Of a stretch of 64,000 bases of DNA, positions 41,979 through 51,701 are shown in pieces (the stretch's first letter is position 1; each line of letters begins with the position of its first letter). A program made the translations under genes and the position numbers. A model generated the notes under the pieces. That model did not search any database. It was not told the DNA's origin and worked only from the letters and a program-made list of their open reading frames with translations. The DNA is from Chloroflexota bacterium. GTDB taxonomy: Bacteria > Chloroflexota > Limnocylindria > QHBO01. The stretch lies in assembly GCA_025699005.1 (NCBI GenBank), contig JAILWI010000003.1:1-64000 (forward strand). The letters are read 5' to 3'.

Positions 41979-44588
41979 GTGGCAATCAAGCACGAAGCCG
42001 AGATCGGCGGCCAGGTCTTCAGCATGGAGGCCGGCAAGCTCGCCGAGCAGGCCGATGGCGCCGTCATCGTCCGATATGGCGACAGCGTCGTCCTCGCGAC
42101 CGCCGTCGCATCGAAGGAGCCCCGTGAAGGGGCCGACTTCTTCCCGCTCACCGTGGACTACGAGGAGCGGATGTACGCCGCGGGCAAGATCCCGGGCGGA
42201 TTCATCAAGCGCGAGTCGCGCCCGTCGGAGGCCGCCATCCTGGCGATGCGCCTCACCGACCGGCCGATCCGCCCGCTCTTCCCGAAGGGCTACTACAACG
42301 ACGTCCAGGTCGTCCTGACGGTCCTCTCGACCGACCAGGAGAACGACCCGGACATCCTGGCCCTCAACGGCGCCTCCGCGGCGCTGAGCATCAGCCACAT
42401 CCCGTTCATGGGCCCGGTCGGCGCCGTTCGTGTCGGCCGCATCGACGGCGAGTTCGTGACGAACCCGACGAACAGCCAGCTCGCCGAGAGCGAGCTCGAC
42501 CTCGTCGTGGCCGGCACGCGTGAGGCCGTCATGATGGTCGAGGCAGGAGCCAACATCCTGCCCGAGTCGGTCATGGCCGATGCCATCGCCTACGGACACA
42601 GCGAGCTCCAGAAGAGCATCGAGCTGCAGGACAAGCTCGTCGCGTCCGCGGGGACGCCGAAGAAGACGCCGTTCGTCGGCCCCAAGGCTGGCTCGGTCGT
42701 CCAGCTCGCCAAGGACCTCGCCGAGGGCCGCAACGAGTTCGTCGTCTTCGACCTCGAGACGACGGCCATGAAGCCGGAGCACGGCTACATCGTCGACATC
42801 GCCGCGCTCCGCGTGCGTGATGGACAGGTCGTGGATCGCTTCGAGTCGCTGGTGAACCCGGGCCGGCCGATCGTCGGCCACCAGGTGCACGGCATTCGCA
42901 CAGATGACGTCGCGAATGCGCCGACCGCCGCGGAAGCCCTCGGCAACTTCGTCGACTGGGTCGGCGAGACCCCGGTCGTGGCCCACAACTCGTCGTTCGA
43001 CGTGCCGTTCGTCCTCCGCCACCAGCCGGCGGATCGCAACTGGGCGCCGAGCGCGGTGTACGACACCCTCGAGCTGGGCTACCAGCTCTATCCCGATGCG
43101 GGCGGCTACAAGCTCGCCGACATGGTCCGCTTCGTCTTCGGACGGGACCACGCGGCCGCGCATCGCGCCATGCCGGATGCCGAGGCGACCGCCGAGCTGT
43201 TCGTGCACTTTACGAGCGGCCTCACCGAGCGCCTCGACGGCCTGCGCCAGGACATCGCCGACGAGGTTCGCCGCGCACGCGAGAGCTACAACCGCGCCGA
43301 GCAGGGCGACCGGCTCGAGGACATCCGCCGGCGCCACGGGGTCGGATCGGCGCTCATGGATGTCGTCACCAAGGCGACCGTGCGTGAGCTCGTCCTGAGC
43401 GAGAACGTTCGGATCGACGGCCGCGACACGAAGACCATCCGGCCGATCAGCGTCGAGGTCGGCGTGCTGCCGCGCACCCACGGCTCGGGCATCTTCACCC
43501 GCGGCCAGACCCAGGCCCTCTCGATCGCGACCCTCGGTCCGTCGAGCGACGTGCAGCGCATGGACACGATCTCCCCGGAGACCGAGAAGCGCTACATGCA
43601 CCACTACAACATGCCGCCGTACTCGGTCGGCGAGGCCCGCTTCATGCGCGGCCCCGGTCGTCGCGAGATCGGCCATGGGGCGCTCGCCGAGCGGGCCCTC
43701 GTCCCGGTTCTGCCGGAGGTGAGCGAGTTCCCGTATGCGATCCGCGTCGTGAGCGAGGTCGTGAGCTCGAACGGCTCGACCTCGATGGCGTCGACCTGCG
43801 GTTCGACGCTTGCGCTCATGGACGCCGGCGTGCCGATCAAGGCACCGGTCGCCGGAGCGGCGATGGGCCTGATCACCGACAAGGAGACCGGTCGCTACGC
43901 CGTCCTGACCGACATCACCGGCAAGGAAGACGCCTACGGCGACATGGACTTCAAGGTGACCGGCACCGCGGAGGGCGTGACCGCCCTCCAGATGGACATC
44001 AAGGTGGCCGGCATCACCACCGAGATCATGCGTGACGCGCTCGAGCAGGCGCGCGAGGCCCGGCTTCACATCCTGGGGAAGATGACCGAGGTCATCAGCG
44101 CCAGCCGCGAGGAGCTGAGCCAGTACGCGCCGCGCATCACGACCCTCAAGATCCCGGTCGACAAGATCCGTGACGTCATCGGCGCCGGCGGCAAGGTGAT
44201 CCGCCAGATCACCGCCGAGACCGGGACGCAGATCAACGTCGAGGACGACGGCACGATCCAGATCGCGTCGACGAGCGGCGAGGCCGCGAAGAAGGCGATC
44301 GCCTGGATCGAGGGCCTCACCAAGGACGTCGAGGTCGGCAAGGAGTACCTCGGCAAGGTCACCCGGATCATGAACTTCGGTGCCTTCGTCGAGATCCTGC
44401 CCGGCAAGGAGGGCCTGGTGCACATCAGCCAGCTCGCCGACTACCGGGTGCCGCGGGTCGAGGACGTGGTCAGCATCGGTGACGAGCTGATGGTCATCGT
44501 GACCGAGATCGACCGCATGGGCCGCGTCAACCTGAGCCGCCGCGCGGCGATGGAGCGGCACATGGCCAAGGCAGGCGACCGAAGCTGA
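41979..44588 (+). CDS. pnp: Polynucleotide phosphorylase with inserted DEDDh 3'-5' exonuclease domain
   Basis: Phosphorolytic 3'-5' exoribonuclease, here 869 residues instead of about 700-750. Residues 1-240 are the first RNase PH core. Residues about 250-420 form a complete DnaQ-like exonuclease: [10 protein letters not shown] (D258, E260), [10 protein letters not shown] (D341) and [10 protein letters not shown] (H395, D400). It sits in the all-helical linker. The second RNase PH core (about 465-700) keeps [20 protein letters not shown] and [16 protein letters not shown] ([13 protein letters not shown]) and S1 domains end the protein. The GTG start has GGAGGAA before it. The reading frame is continuous, so this is a true fusion. 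pnp is followed by udg and rnj. Confidence 0.96.
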   Translation: MAIKHEAEIGGQVFSMEAGKLAEQADGAVIVRYGDSVVLATAVASKEPREGADFFPLTVDYEERMYAAGKIPGGFIKRESRPSEAAILAMRLTDRPIRPLFPKGYYNDVQVVLTVLSTDQENDPDILALNGASAALSISHIPFMGPVGAVRVGRIDGEFVTNPTNSQLAESELDLVVAGTREAVMMVEAGANILPESVMADAIAYGHSELQKSIELQDKLVASAGTPKKTPFVGPKAGSVVQLAKDLAEGRNEFVVFDLETTAMKPEHGYIVDIAALRVRDGQVVDRFESLVNPGRPIVGHQVHGIRTDDVANAPTAAEALGNFVDWVGETPVVAHNSSFDVPFVLRHQPADRNWAPSAVYDTLELGYQLYPDAGGYKLADMVRFVFGRDHAAAHRAMPDAEATAELFVHFTSGLTERLDGLRQDIADEVRRARESYNRAEQGDRLEDIRRRHGVGSALMDVVTKATVRELVLSENVRIDGRDTKTIRPISVEVGVLPRTHGSGIFTRGQTQALSIATLGPSSDVQRMDTISPETEKRYMHHYNMPPYSVGEARFMRGPGRREIGHGALAERALVPVLPEVSEFPYAIRVVSEVVSSNGSTSMASTCGSTLALMDAGVPIKAPVAGAAMGLITDKETGRYAVLTDITGKEDAYGDMDFKVTGTAEGVTALQMDIKVAGITTEIMRDALEQAREARLHILGKMTEVISASREELSQYAPRITTLKIPVDKIRDVIGAGGKVIRQITAETGTQINVEDDGTIQIASTSGEAAKKAIAWIEGLTKDVEVGKEYLGKVTRIMNFGAFVEILPGKEGLVHISQLADYRVPRVEDVVSIGDELMVIVTEIDRMGRVNLSRRAAMERHMAKAGDRS

Positions 44589-44607
44589 CGCTCGCCGGCC
44601 GCACGCG

Positions 44608-45309
44608 ATGGACGACGCGAGCGAGCCTCTCTCGGGCGCGACGGCGATGGCGCAGATCGCGGACCAGGTCCGCGGCTGCGTCCTCTGCCCGCTCGCAGCG
44701 ACTCGGACGCTCGCCGTCCCGGGAGAGGGCAACCTCCTGAGCGACGTCCTGCTGGTGGGGGAGGGGCCCGGTGCTCGCGAGGACCGGACGGGCCGTCCGT
44801 TCGTCGGCCCGGCCGGAGAGCTGCTCGGGGAGCTGCTGGCGGCCATCGGCTGGTCCCGCGAGGACGTGTTCATCACGAACGTCGTGAAGTGCCGTCCTCC
44901 GGGCAATCGCGACCCGGAGCCCGAGGAGAAGTCGGCCTGCGCACCGTATCTCGAGGCGCAGGAGCGCGCCCTGGATCCCGCGGTCGTCGTGACGCTCGGA
45001 CGGCACTCGCTCCAGCGCTACCTGCCCGGGGCGCGAATCGGAGCGGTCCACGGGCGTCTGCGTCGCTCGTTCGGCGGCCAGCACGTCTTCCCGATGTACC
45101 ATCCTGCTGCGGCACTGCACCAGGCCTCACTGCGCGAGACGCTGTTCCGCGACGTTCGTGGCCTGCCGGCGGCACTGCTGGACGCTCGCCGGGCGCTCGA
45201 CGACGAGCGTGCGGCATCGATCCAGGTGGAGGCGGCGGTCGACCCGGAACCGATCCGGGACGCGACCGCCGATGACACCGAACAGATGACCCTCTTCCAG
45301 GAGCATTGA
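44608..45309 (+). CDS. Type-4 (iron-sulfur) uracil-DNA glycosylase
   Basis: Removes uracil from DNA. The 233-residue protein has motif A GEGPGAREDRTGRPFVGPAG near residue 52, the four Fe-S cysteines (CVLC near 26-29, the Cys of VVKCRPPGNRD near 95 and the Cys of KSACAPYL near 112) and motif B MYHPAAALH near 164, all family-4 features. Beyond the fold there is a tail of about 35 residues that ends EQMTLFQEH. The QMTLF segment resembles the bacterial sliding-clamp-binding motif. The gene is placed between pnp and rnj and touches rnj with no gap. Confidence 0.92.
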   Translation: MDDASEPLSGATAMAQIADQVRGCVLCPLAATRTLAVPGEGNLLSDVLLVGEGPGAREDRTGRPFVGPAGELLGELLAAIGWSREDVFITNVVKCRPPGNRDPEPEEKSACAPYLEAQERALDPAVVVTLGRHSLQRYLPGARIGAVHGRLRRSFGGQHVFPMYHPAAALHQASLRETLFRDVRGLPAALLDARRALDDERAASIQVEAAVDPEPIRDATADDTEQMTLFQEH

Positions 45310-46974
45310 ATGCCTGATTCCCTGCGCATCATCCCTCTCGGCGGGGTGGGCGAGGTCGGCAAGAACATCACCGTCATCGAGGTCGGCGACGAGATCCTCG
45401 TCGTGGATTGCGGGCTGGCCTTCCCCGAGCCGGAGATGCTCGGCATCGACCTCGTCATTCCCGACGCCACGTACCTCGCCGAGCGGCGCGACCGCGTCCA
45501 GGGCATCGTCCTCACCCACGGCCACGAGGACCACACCGGGGCGCTGCCGTACGTCCTGCCGAAGATCCCCGGCACCCCGATCTACGCGACGCGGCTGACC
45601 GAGGGGCTCGTCCAGGGCAAGCTGCGCGAGCACAAGCTCCTCGACTCGACGCCGCTCCACGTGGTCGAGCCCGGCGAGGAGTTCGCGGTCGGCTCGTTCC
45701 GCATCACGCCGTTCCGCGTCAACCACTCGATCCCCGATGGGGTCGGCTACGCGATCAAGACCCGTCTCGGCACCGTCGTGCACACCGGTGACTTCAAGTT
45801 CGACCACACCCCGCCCGACGGCAAGCGCGCGGACCTCGGCCTCATCGCCGAGATCGGCAATCGCGGCGTGGACTTCCTGCTCTCGGACTCGACGCGTGCC
45901 GAGAAGGAGGGGTACACCCCTTCCGAGACGACCGTCGGCGAGAGCCTCCATCGGCTCGTCGGGGAGGCTCCCGGTCGCGTCATCGTGGCGACCTTCGCGA
46001 GCAACATCGGCCGCGTCCAGCAGGTGATCGATGCAGCGTGGGGGCACGGCCGCAAGATGGTCGCCCTGGGACGCAGCATGGAGCAGAACACGGCGATCGC
46101 CCTCGAGCGCGGCTATCTCGACGCGCGCGACGGGACGCTCGTGAAGAAGGACCAGCTCCAGCGACTCCCGAAGGACCAGCTCGTGGTGATGACCACCGGG
46201 TCGCAGGGTGAGCCGATGAGCGGCCTGACGCGGATGAGCAACCGCGACCATCGCAACATCACGATCGAGCCGGGCGACACGGTCATCGTCTCGGCCAGCC
46301 CGATTCCCGGCAACGAAGAGGCGGTCGCCAAGACGATCGACAACCTCTTCAAGGAGGGGGCGATGGTCCATTACGAGCCGCTCGTCCACTGTCACGTCTC
46401 CGGGCACGGGTCGCGGGAGGAGCTCAAGCTCATGCTCGGGCTCGTGAAGCCCCGCCACTTCGTGCCGATCCACGGCGAGTACCGCATGCTCGTGCAGCAC
46501 GGGCTGCTGGCGGAGGGAGCGGGCGTGGACGTCGACAAGATCTTCGTGCTCGAGAACGGCCAGGTCGTCGAGTTCGACGGCGAGACGGCCCGCATGGCGG
46601 GCTCGGTGCCGGCCGGCGCCGTGCTCGTGGACGGCATTGCCGCGATCGACGGCATCGATGGCGTCGTGCTGCGCGACCGCCGCATGCTCGCATCGGACGG
46701 CGTGGTGATGGTCGCCCTCACGATCGACGCGAAGACGGGTCAGCCGGTCGGGATGCCGGACCTCGTGAGCCGAGGGTTCCTGTCCGATCCGGAGGACCCG
46801 ATCATGGGCGCCGCTCGCGACCATCTCATGGACGCGCTGCGCCAGCGGCACGAGGACGAGCACAACGCCGAGGCTGGCTACGTGAAGACGAAGATCCGCG
46901 ATACGCTCAGCCGGTACTTCCACCAGCGCACGAAGCGACGGCCGATGATCCTGCCGATCGTGATGGAGGTCTGA
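45310..46974 (+). CDS. rnj: Ribonuclease J
   Basis: Endonuclease and 5'-3' exoribonuclease of the metallo-beta-lactamase/beta-CASP group, central to mRNA decay in bacteria without RNase E. The 554-residue protein has VVDCGLAFPE, the zinc motif LTHGHEDHTGALPYVLP near residue 70, HTGDFKFD near 158 and the beta-CASP segment TGSQGEP near 300. HVSGHGSREELK and the C-terminal RTKRRPMILPIVMEV also match. With pnp two genes upstream it would form the core RNA-decay set. Confidence 0.96.
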   Translation: MPDSLRIIPLGGVGEVGKNITVIEVGDEILVVDCGLAFPEPEMLGIDLVIPDATYLAERRDRVQGIVLTHGHEDHTGALPYVLPKIPGTPIYATRLTEGLVQGKLREHKLLDSTPLHVVEPGEEFAVGSFRITPFRVNHSIPDGVGYAIKTRLGTVVHTGDFKFDHTPPDGKRADLGLIAEIGNRGVDFLLSDSTRAEKEGYTPSETTVGESLHRLVGEAPGRVIVATFASNIGRVQQVIDAAWGHGRKMVALGRSMEQNTAIALERGYLDARDGTLVKKDQLQRLPKDQLVVMTTGSQGEPMSGLTRMSNRDHRNITIEPGDTVIVSASPIPGNEEAVAKTIDNLFKEGAMVHYEPLVHCHVSGHGSREELKLMLGLVKPRHFVPIHGEYRMLVQHGLLAEGAGVDVDKIFVLENGQVVEFDGETARMAGSVPAGAVLVDGIAAIDGIDGVVLRDRRMLASDGVVMVALTIDAKTGQPVGMPDLVSRGFLSDPEDPIMGAARDHLMDALRQRHEDEHNAEAGYVKTKIRDTLSRYFHQRTKRRPMILPIVMEV

Positions 46975-46982
46975 CCCGGCAC

Positions 46983-49376
46983 GTGGCGACTCGACGGAGG
47001 ACGACGACCCGGCGCCGGCCGACGCGGCGACGTCGTCAGCGCAACCCGATGGTCATCAGCGCGCGGTTCGTCCGTGAAGCGATGGCCTTCGTGCTGTTGC
47101 TGCTGGCGGTGATCAGCGTCATCGCGCTGTTCGCACCCGACGCCGGGGCCATCGTCCGGCCCTGGCACGACGTCCTCTCGACAAGCCTCGGTTGGGGAAT
47201 CGCCTTCGCGGCGCCGCTCCTGGCGGGGTTCGCCGTGATGCTGTGGATGAAGACGATGCCGGCCGAGCGATGGATGGCGGCGACCGGGGCCGCGGTCTTC
47301 GCGCTCGCCCTCCTCGGGATGTTCCACCTCGCGGTCGGTGGCGGCGCGGAGGCGATCGCGACCGGACAGGGGGGAGGAGCCATCGGCTTCGGGGTGAGCG
47401 CCCTGCTGCTGGGCGCGGTGGGGGATGCCGGAGCCTGGATCGTGCTCGTCCTGCTCGCCGGGGTCGGCCTGCTGCTCTACTTCAACATGACGATCGGCGA
47501 CCTCATCGCCGCGTACCTCGCCGGACGCGACGAGCGCCGCGAGATCGAGGCAGAGGAAGCGCGCCGCGCGGGCGGGCGACGACCGCGGACGGCCGAGGGG
47601 CGCGTCCGCGCGGAGGCCGCCACGGACCCGGAGGATCGGCCGGGCCTGATCGACCGCATGCGCGACCGCCTGGCGGGGGCGAACGACGTCGAAGAGGAGC
47701 CGCCCGTCATCCTCCGGCGGGAGCGCCCGGGCCCGGGGAACGGTGGCCCGCGGCCGGCCGCGGCCGTTCCCCCGGCCGCCGCTCCACGGCCACCTGCCGC
47801 AATGCCCGACGACGGCACACCACACCCATCGGTCGAGGAACTCGAGCACACCGAAGAGGCGCACCTGGCGGAGGTCACGGCGCCCGACGGCGTGGACGCG
47901 GCCCTCGAGGCCGTGGAGCGCTCATGGGAGCTGCCCTCGCTCGAGCTGCTCGCCGATGCACCGGAGTCGAGCGCCGCCCAGATGGACCTCACCGCGAAGG
48001 GGCAGCGCATCCGGGAGACGTTGGCGCACTTCGGCATCGGCGTGAAGGTGGCGCGAATCCAGGAGGGCCCGGTCGTCACCCAGTACGCGCTCGACGTCGA
48101 GCCCGGCATCAAGCTCAGCCGGATCGAGGGGCTCTCGGACAACCTGGCGCTGGCCCTGGCGGCCCGAAGCATCAGAATCGAGGCGCCGATCCCCGGTGAG
48201 CCCTACGTGGGCGTCGAGATCCCGAATTCGGCGTTCGACCTCGTGACGCTCAAGGAGGTGCTTGCCAGCCGGAACCACGCCGAGGCCTCGAAGAAGTCGA
48301 AGCTCGCCTTCGCGCTGGGCCAGGACGTGGCCGGTCAGCCGTTCAGTGCCGATCTCGCGAAGATGCCGCACCTGCTCATCGCCGGCGCGACCGGATCGGG
48401 CAAGAGCGTGTGCGTCAATGCGATCATCGACAGCTTCCTCATGAACTCCACGCCGGCTGACGTGAAGCTCATCCTCGTCGACCCCAAGCGCGTCGAGCTG
48501 GCGCAGTACAAGGGCATCCCGCACCTGCTGTGCGAGGTCATCGTCGAGCCTGACAAGGCGGTGAACGCCCTGAAGTGGACGGTCGGCACGATGGAGAGCC
48601 GCTATGCCGAGTTCGCGTCTCGCGGCGTGCGGAACATCGCGGGCTACAACGAGGCCCTGCGACCCGGCGAGCCGCGAATGCCGTACATCGTCATCGTCAT
48701 CGACGAGCTCGCCGACCTCATGATGGTGAGCGCCTACGAGGTCGAGGCCACGATCACCCGTATCGCGCAGCTGGCGCGGGCGACCGGCATCCACCTCATC
48801 GTCGCCACCCAGCGGCCGTCGGTGCAGGTCATCACCGGCTTGATCAAGGCGAACATTCCGTCGCGCATCGCGTTCGCCATGACCTCGGGTGTCGACAGCC
48901 GCACGATCCTCGATACGACCGGGGCCGAAGATCTGCTGGGTCGCGGCGACATGCTCTACCAGCCGATCGACGCCCCGCGTGCCGTTCGCCTCCAGGGCGT
49001 GCTCGTGACCGATCCCGAGATCGAGTCCGTTGCCCGGCACTGGCGCGCCCAGGGCGGCCCGCAGTACCGGCCCGAAATCACCGCGCCTCGGCGTGACGGC
49101 AAGCCGGGCGGACGTCCCGGCGAGGACGACGAGGAGGACGATGCCGACGCGTTGCTGACCCAGGCCGTCGACATCGTCCGCCGATCCGACAAGGCATCGG
49201 CATCACTGCTCCAGCGACGCCTGCGCATCGGGTATGCGCGAGCGGCCCGCATCCTCGACCAGATGGAGGATCGCGGGATCGTCGGGCCCGCCGACGGCAG
49301 CCGATTCCGGGAGGTGCTCGTCACGTCCGATGGCTGGGGCGGCGAGGTGGGGCCCGACGAGGACGAGGACCTGTGA
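46983..49376 (+). CDS. ftsK: DNA translocase FtsK/SpoIIIE
   Basis: Septum-located motor that pumps chromosome ends into daughter cells and aids dimer resolution. The 797-residue protein begins with a very basic stretch (RRRTTTRRRPTRRRRQR) and four membrane helices (about 28-180). A Pro/Ala/charged linker (185-320) follows, then the alpha-beta motor with GATGSGKSVCVNAIID near residue 467, VDPKRVEL near 499 and VIDELADLMM near 570. The C-terminal gamma winged helix (about 715-785) reads KOPS-like sequences. The GTG start follows rnj by eight bases. Confidence 0.96.
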   Translation: MATRRRTTTRRRPTRRRRQRNPMVISARFVREAMAFVLLLLAVISVIALFAPDAGAIVRPWHDVLSTSLGWGIAFAAPLLAGFAVMLWMKTMPAERWMAATGAAVFALALLGMFHLAVGGGAEAIATGQGGGAIGFGVSALLLGAVGDAGAWIVLVLLAGVGLLLYFNMTIGDLIAAYLAGRDERREIEAEEARRAGGRRPRTAEGRVRAEAATDPEDRPGLIDRMRDRLAGANDVEEEPPVILRRERPGPGNGGPRPAAAVPPAAAPRPPAAMPDDGTPHPSVEELEHTEEAHLAEVTAPDGVDAALEAVERSWELPSLELLADAPESSAAQMDLTAKGQRIRETLAHFGIGVKVARIQEGPVVTQYALDVEPGIKLSRIEGLSDNLALALAARSIRIEAPIPGEPYVGVEIPNSAFDLVTLKEVLASRNHAEASKKSKLAFALGQDVAGQPFSADLAKMPHLLIAGATGSGKSVCVNAIIDSFLMNSTPADVKLILVDPKRVELAQYKGIPHLLCEVIVEPDKAVNALKWTVGTMESRYAEFASRGVRNIAGYNEALRPGEPRMPYIVIVIDELADLMMVSAYEVEATITRIAQLARATGIHLIVATQRPSVQVITGLIKANIPSRIAFAMTSGVDSRTILDTTGAEDLLGRGDMLYQPIDAPRAVRLQGVLVTDPEIESVARHWRAQGGPQYRPEITAPRRDGKPGGRPGEDDEEDDADALLTQAVDIVRRSDKASASLLQRRLRIGYARAARILDQMEDRGIVGPADGSRFREVLVTSDGWGGEVGPDEDEDL

Positions 49377-50665
49377 CCGAGGACCGTCACAAGCTGGGGG
49401 AGGTCCTTCGCGAGGCGCGGGAGGCGAAGGGCGCCGACCTGGCCCGCGTCGAGCGCGAGACGAAGATCCGAGAGCGCTATCTCTCAGCCCTCGAGCGAGG
49501 CGAGTACCGCGAGCTCCCCGGCGCGGTGTACACGAAGGGCTTCCTGCGCAACTACGCCGCGTACCTCGGCCTGGATCCCGAGTACCTCATCGACCTCTAC
49601 CGGCTGGAGACGGCGACCGGTGCGTCCGATCGCCCGTCGGTGCCCCGTCCGCCGCGGCCCATCTCGGTCCGGCGCCGGCGGACCTTCGTCGTCACCCCCG
49701 GAGCGGTGGCCGCGGCGATCCTGACCATCCTGGTCGGGGCATTCGTCGCCTGGCTCGGCTACGAGTTCGTGAACTTCGCCCGTACGCCGGAGCTGAGGAT
49801 CACCGACCCTGCCGGCGATGTGTCCGCGCACACCGGCGAGACGATCACCCTGCGCGGCATGACGGCGGCGAACGCGACCGTGACGGTCAGCGGCCTGCCC
49901 GAGAACCCCAGCACGACGGCCGATGCCGAAGGCGCGTTCGAGATCACCGTGGGGCTGCTCCCGGGCTCGAACGAGATCCACCTCGTCGCCCGCGATCCGG
50001 TGACGAACCGCAGCTCCGAGGAGTTCATCCGTCGCGTGAACGTGGTGAGCGACGCAGGGGCGAGCCCATCGGCCGGCGCGACCTCGATCACCCTTTCCGC
50101 CCCCGAGGACGGGGCCACCGCGATCGGCCGGTTGACCGTGAGTGGCACGGCCGAGCCGATGACGGAGATCTCCATCGCGGCCGAACTCGAGTCCGCAGCA
50201 GGCCCGAGCTTCGCGGTCGTCGATGGTAACGGCGCGGCGGTCGAGCTGACGCCGACCCCTCCGACCGCTCCGGCGCCGCTCGAGATCACAGCCACCGAGA
50301 CCGGAGCCTTCAGCGGCGAGCTGTCCCTGGCGCCCGGGACCTGGATCATCGCCGCTACCGGACCGAACGGGCCATCGACGACCCGGCAGGTGACGATCGG
50401 CGCGGCACCCGGCGTGCGTGCCATCGTCTCGATCGACGGCGGCGAGACGTATCTCGAGGCCGCCGAGGATGGCATGGCCGTCGCCGGCATCTCCGGGCAG
50501 GTGGTACCGGCCGGCGATCGGATCGACCTCGAGGCGGAGCGCACCATTCGCATCCGCGCCGGAAACGCCGGCGCGGTCCGCCTCACGGTGAACGGCATCG
50601 TCGTGGGGCCGATGGGCTCGAGCGGCGAGGTCGTTACCTGGGAGATCACCCGCCGGGACAGCTGA
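49373..50665 (+). CDS. RodZ-like membrane protein with N-terminal HTH
   Basis: The 430-residue protein has a RodZ-type helix-turn-helix of the HTH_25 group at residues 5-75 (LGEVLREAREAKGADLARVE, then TKGFLRNYAAYLGLDPEYLI). A proline/arginine stretch is followed by one membrane helix (about 104-130). Outside lie two Ig-like or glucodextranase-B-like beta domains (about 140-220 and 235-345) and a final DUF4115-like domain. RodZ links MreB filaments to the wall machinery. The GTG overlaps the ftsK stop, so the two envelope genes are coupled. mreB itself is not here. Confidence 0.85.
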   Translation: MTEDRHKLGEVLREAREAKGADLARVERETKIRERYLSALERGEYRELPGAVYTKGFLRNYAAYLGLDPEYLIDLYRLETATGASDRPSVPRPPRPISVRRRRTFVVTPGAVAAAILTILVGAFVAWLGYEFVNFARTPELRITDPAGDVSAHTGETITLRGMTAANATVTVSGLPENPSTTADAEGAFEITVGLLPGSNEIHLVARDPVTNRSSEEFIRRVNVVSDAGASPSAGATSITLSAPEDGATAIGRLTVSGTAEPMTEISIAAELESAAGPSFAVVDGNGAAVELTPTPPTAPAPLEITATETGAFSGELSLAPGTWIIAATGPNGPSTTRQVTIGAAPGVRAIVSIDGGETYLEAAEDGMAVAGISGQVVPAGDRIDLEAERTIRIRAGNAGAVRLTVNGIVVGPMGSSGEVVTWEITRRDS

Positions 50666-50685
50666 GAGCGCAAGATAGGGGAGCC

Positions 50686-51177
50686 ATGGCATCTGATTCA
50701 TCGTTCGACATCGTGAGTGACTTCGACCAGCAGGAGCTGGTCAACGCGCTCGACCAGGCGCGCCGCGAGATCGCGACGCGCTACGACTTCAAGGGCAGCA
50801 AGGTCGCCTACGAGCTCGGCAAGGACTCGATCGTGCTCGTGGCCGATGACGAGTACCGCGCGGGTGCGGCAAAGGATCTGCTCGAGTCGAAGGCCGTGCG
50901 CCGCAATCTCAGCCTCAAGATCTTCGAGTGGGGGAAGATCGAGCCGGCGGGTGGCGGCACCGTGCGCCAGGAGATCAAGCTGAAGCGGGGCCTGACGAGC
51001 GAGCAGGCCAAGGAGCTCAGCAAGCACGTCCGCGACGCGTTTCCGAAGACGAAGCCCACCATCCAGGGCGATGCGGTCCGCGTATCGGCGAAGTCGAAGG
51101 ACGAGCTGCAGGCGGTCATCGCCGACCTTCGCGCCCTCGACTACCCGGTCGCGCTCCAGTTCATCAACTACCGCTGA
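50686..51177 (+). CDS. yajQ: YajQ family nucleotide-binding protein
   Basis: UPF0234 (DUF520) protein of 163 residues. Members bind nucleotides, in some species cyclic di-GMP, and can act on gene expression. It shows SSFDIVSDFDQQELVNALDQ at the start, ATRYDFKGSK near residue 30, the central QEIKLKRGL segment near 100, and AVIADLRALDYPVALQFINYR at the C-terminus, all diagnostic. The start is an ATG with GGGGAG upstream. The role in this organism is not known. Confidence 0.95.
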   Translation: MASDSSFDIVSDFDQQELVNALDQARREIATRYDFKGSKVAYELGKDSIVLVADDEYRAGAAKDLLESKAVRRNLSLKIFEWGKIEPAGGGTVRQEIKLKRGLTSEQAKELSKHVRDAFPKTKPTIQGDAVRVSAKSKDELQAVIADLRALDYPVALQFINYR

Positions 51178-51181
51178 GCCG

Positions 51182-51697
51182 ATGCCCAGCCGGCGAGCGC
51201 CGACCGACGACGAGCTCCGGAAGGCCGCCGAGCGCCTGGGTCGCGCGCTCGTGAAGCGCGGCTGGCAGATGGCGGCGGCCGAATCATGCACCGGGGGCCT
51301 GGTGGGCCACACGATCACCCAGGTGCCGAAGTCCAGCGATCACTTCCTTGGCGGCGTGCTGAGCTACTCGAACGCGGTGAAGCAGGACCTCCTGGACGTC
51401 CCCGCCGACCTGCTCGACGGGGTCGGGGCCGTGTCGGCCGAGGTCGCCGAGTCGATGACGTCGGGTGTGCTCGCCCGATTCCCGGTCGCGGACCTGGCCG
51501 TGGCGGTGACGGGCATCGCCGGCCCCGATGGCGGCAGCCCCGAGAAGCCGGTCGGGCTCACGTACGTTGCCGCCGCAGTCCGCGACGGCCCCGCCGTCGT
51601 CGAGCGTCACGCGTGGCCGCACGATCGTGACGGCAACAAGCGCGCGTCCGCGCTCGCCTGCCTCGAGCTCGCGCATCGCATGACGAAGGAAGGCTGA
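51182..51697 (+). CDS. CinA-type nicotinamide-nucleotide amidohydrolase
   Basis: Stand-alone PncC/CinA C-terminal domain, which deamidates NMN to nicotinate mononucleotide in NAD recycling. The 171-residue protein has AAAESCTGGLVGHTIT near residue 36 with the catalytic Ser, SYSNAVKQDLL near 62 and AVTGIAGPDGGSPEKPVG near 107. The N-terminal COG1058 domain of full CinA is absent. The ATG follows the yajQ stop by four bases; a longer reading from 51071 lies within yajQ. Confidence 0.93.
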   Translation: MPSRRAPTDDELRKAAERLGRALVKRGWQMAAAESCTGGLVGHTITQVPKSSDHFLGGVLSYSNAVKQDLLDVPADLLDGVGAVSAEVAESMTSGVLARFPVADLAVAVTGIAGPDGGSPEKPVGLTYVAAAVRDGPAVVERHAWPHDRDGNKRASALACLELAHRMTKEG

Positions 51698-51701
51698 CAG
51701 C

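Noticed and set aside
41976..44906. Very long minus-strand open frame (976 codons) opposite pnp and udg
   Set aside because: It mirrors the codon structure of the real pnp gene on the plus strand; long antisense frames are expected in such GC-rich coding DNA, and the translated product shows no family motif.
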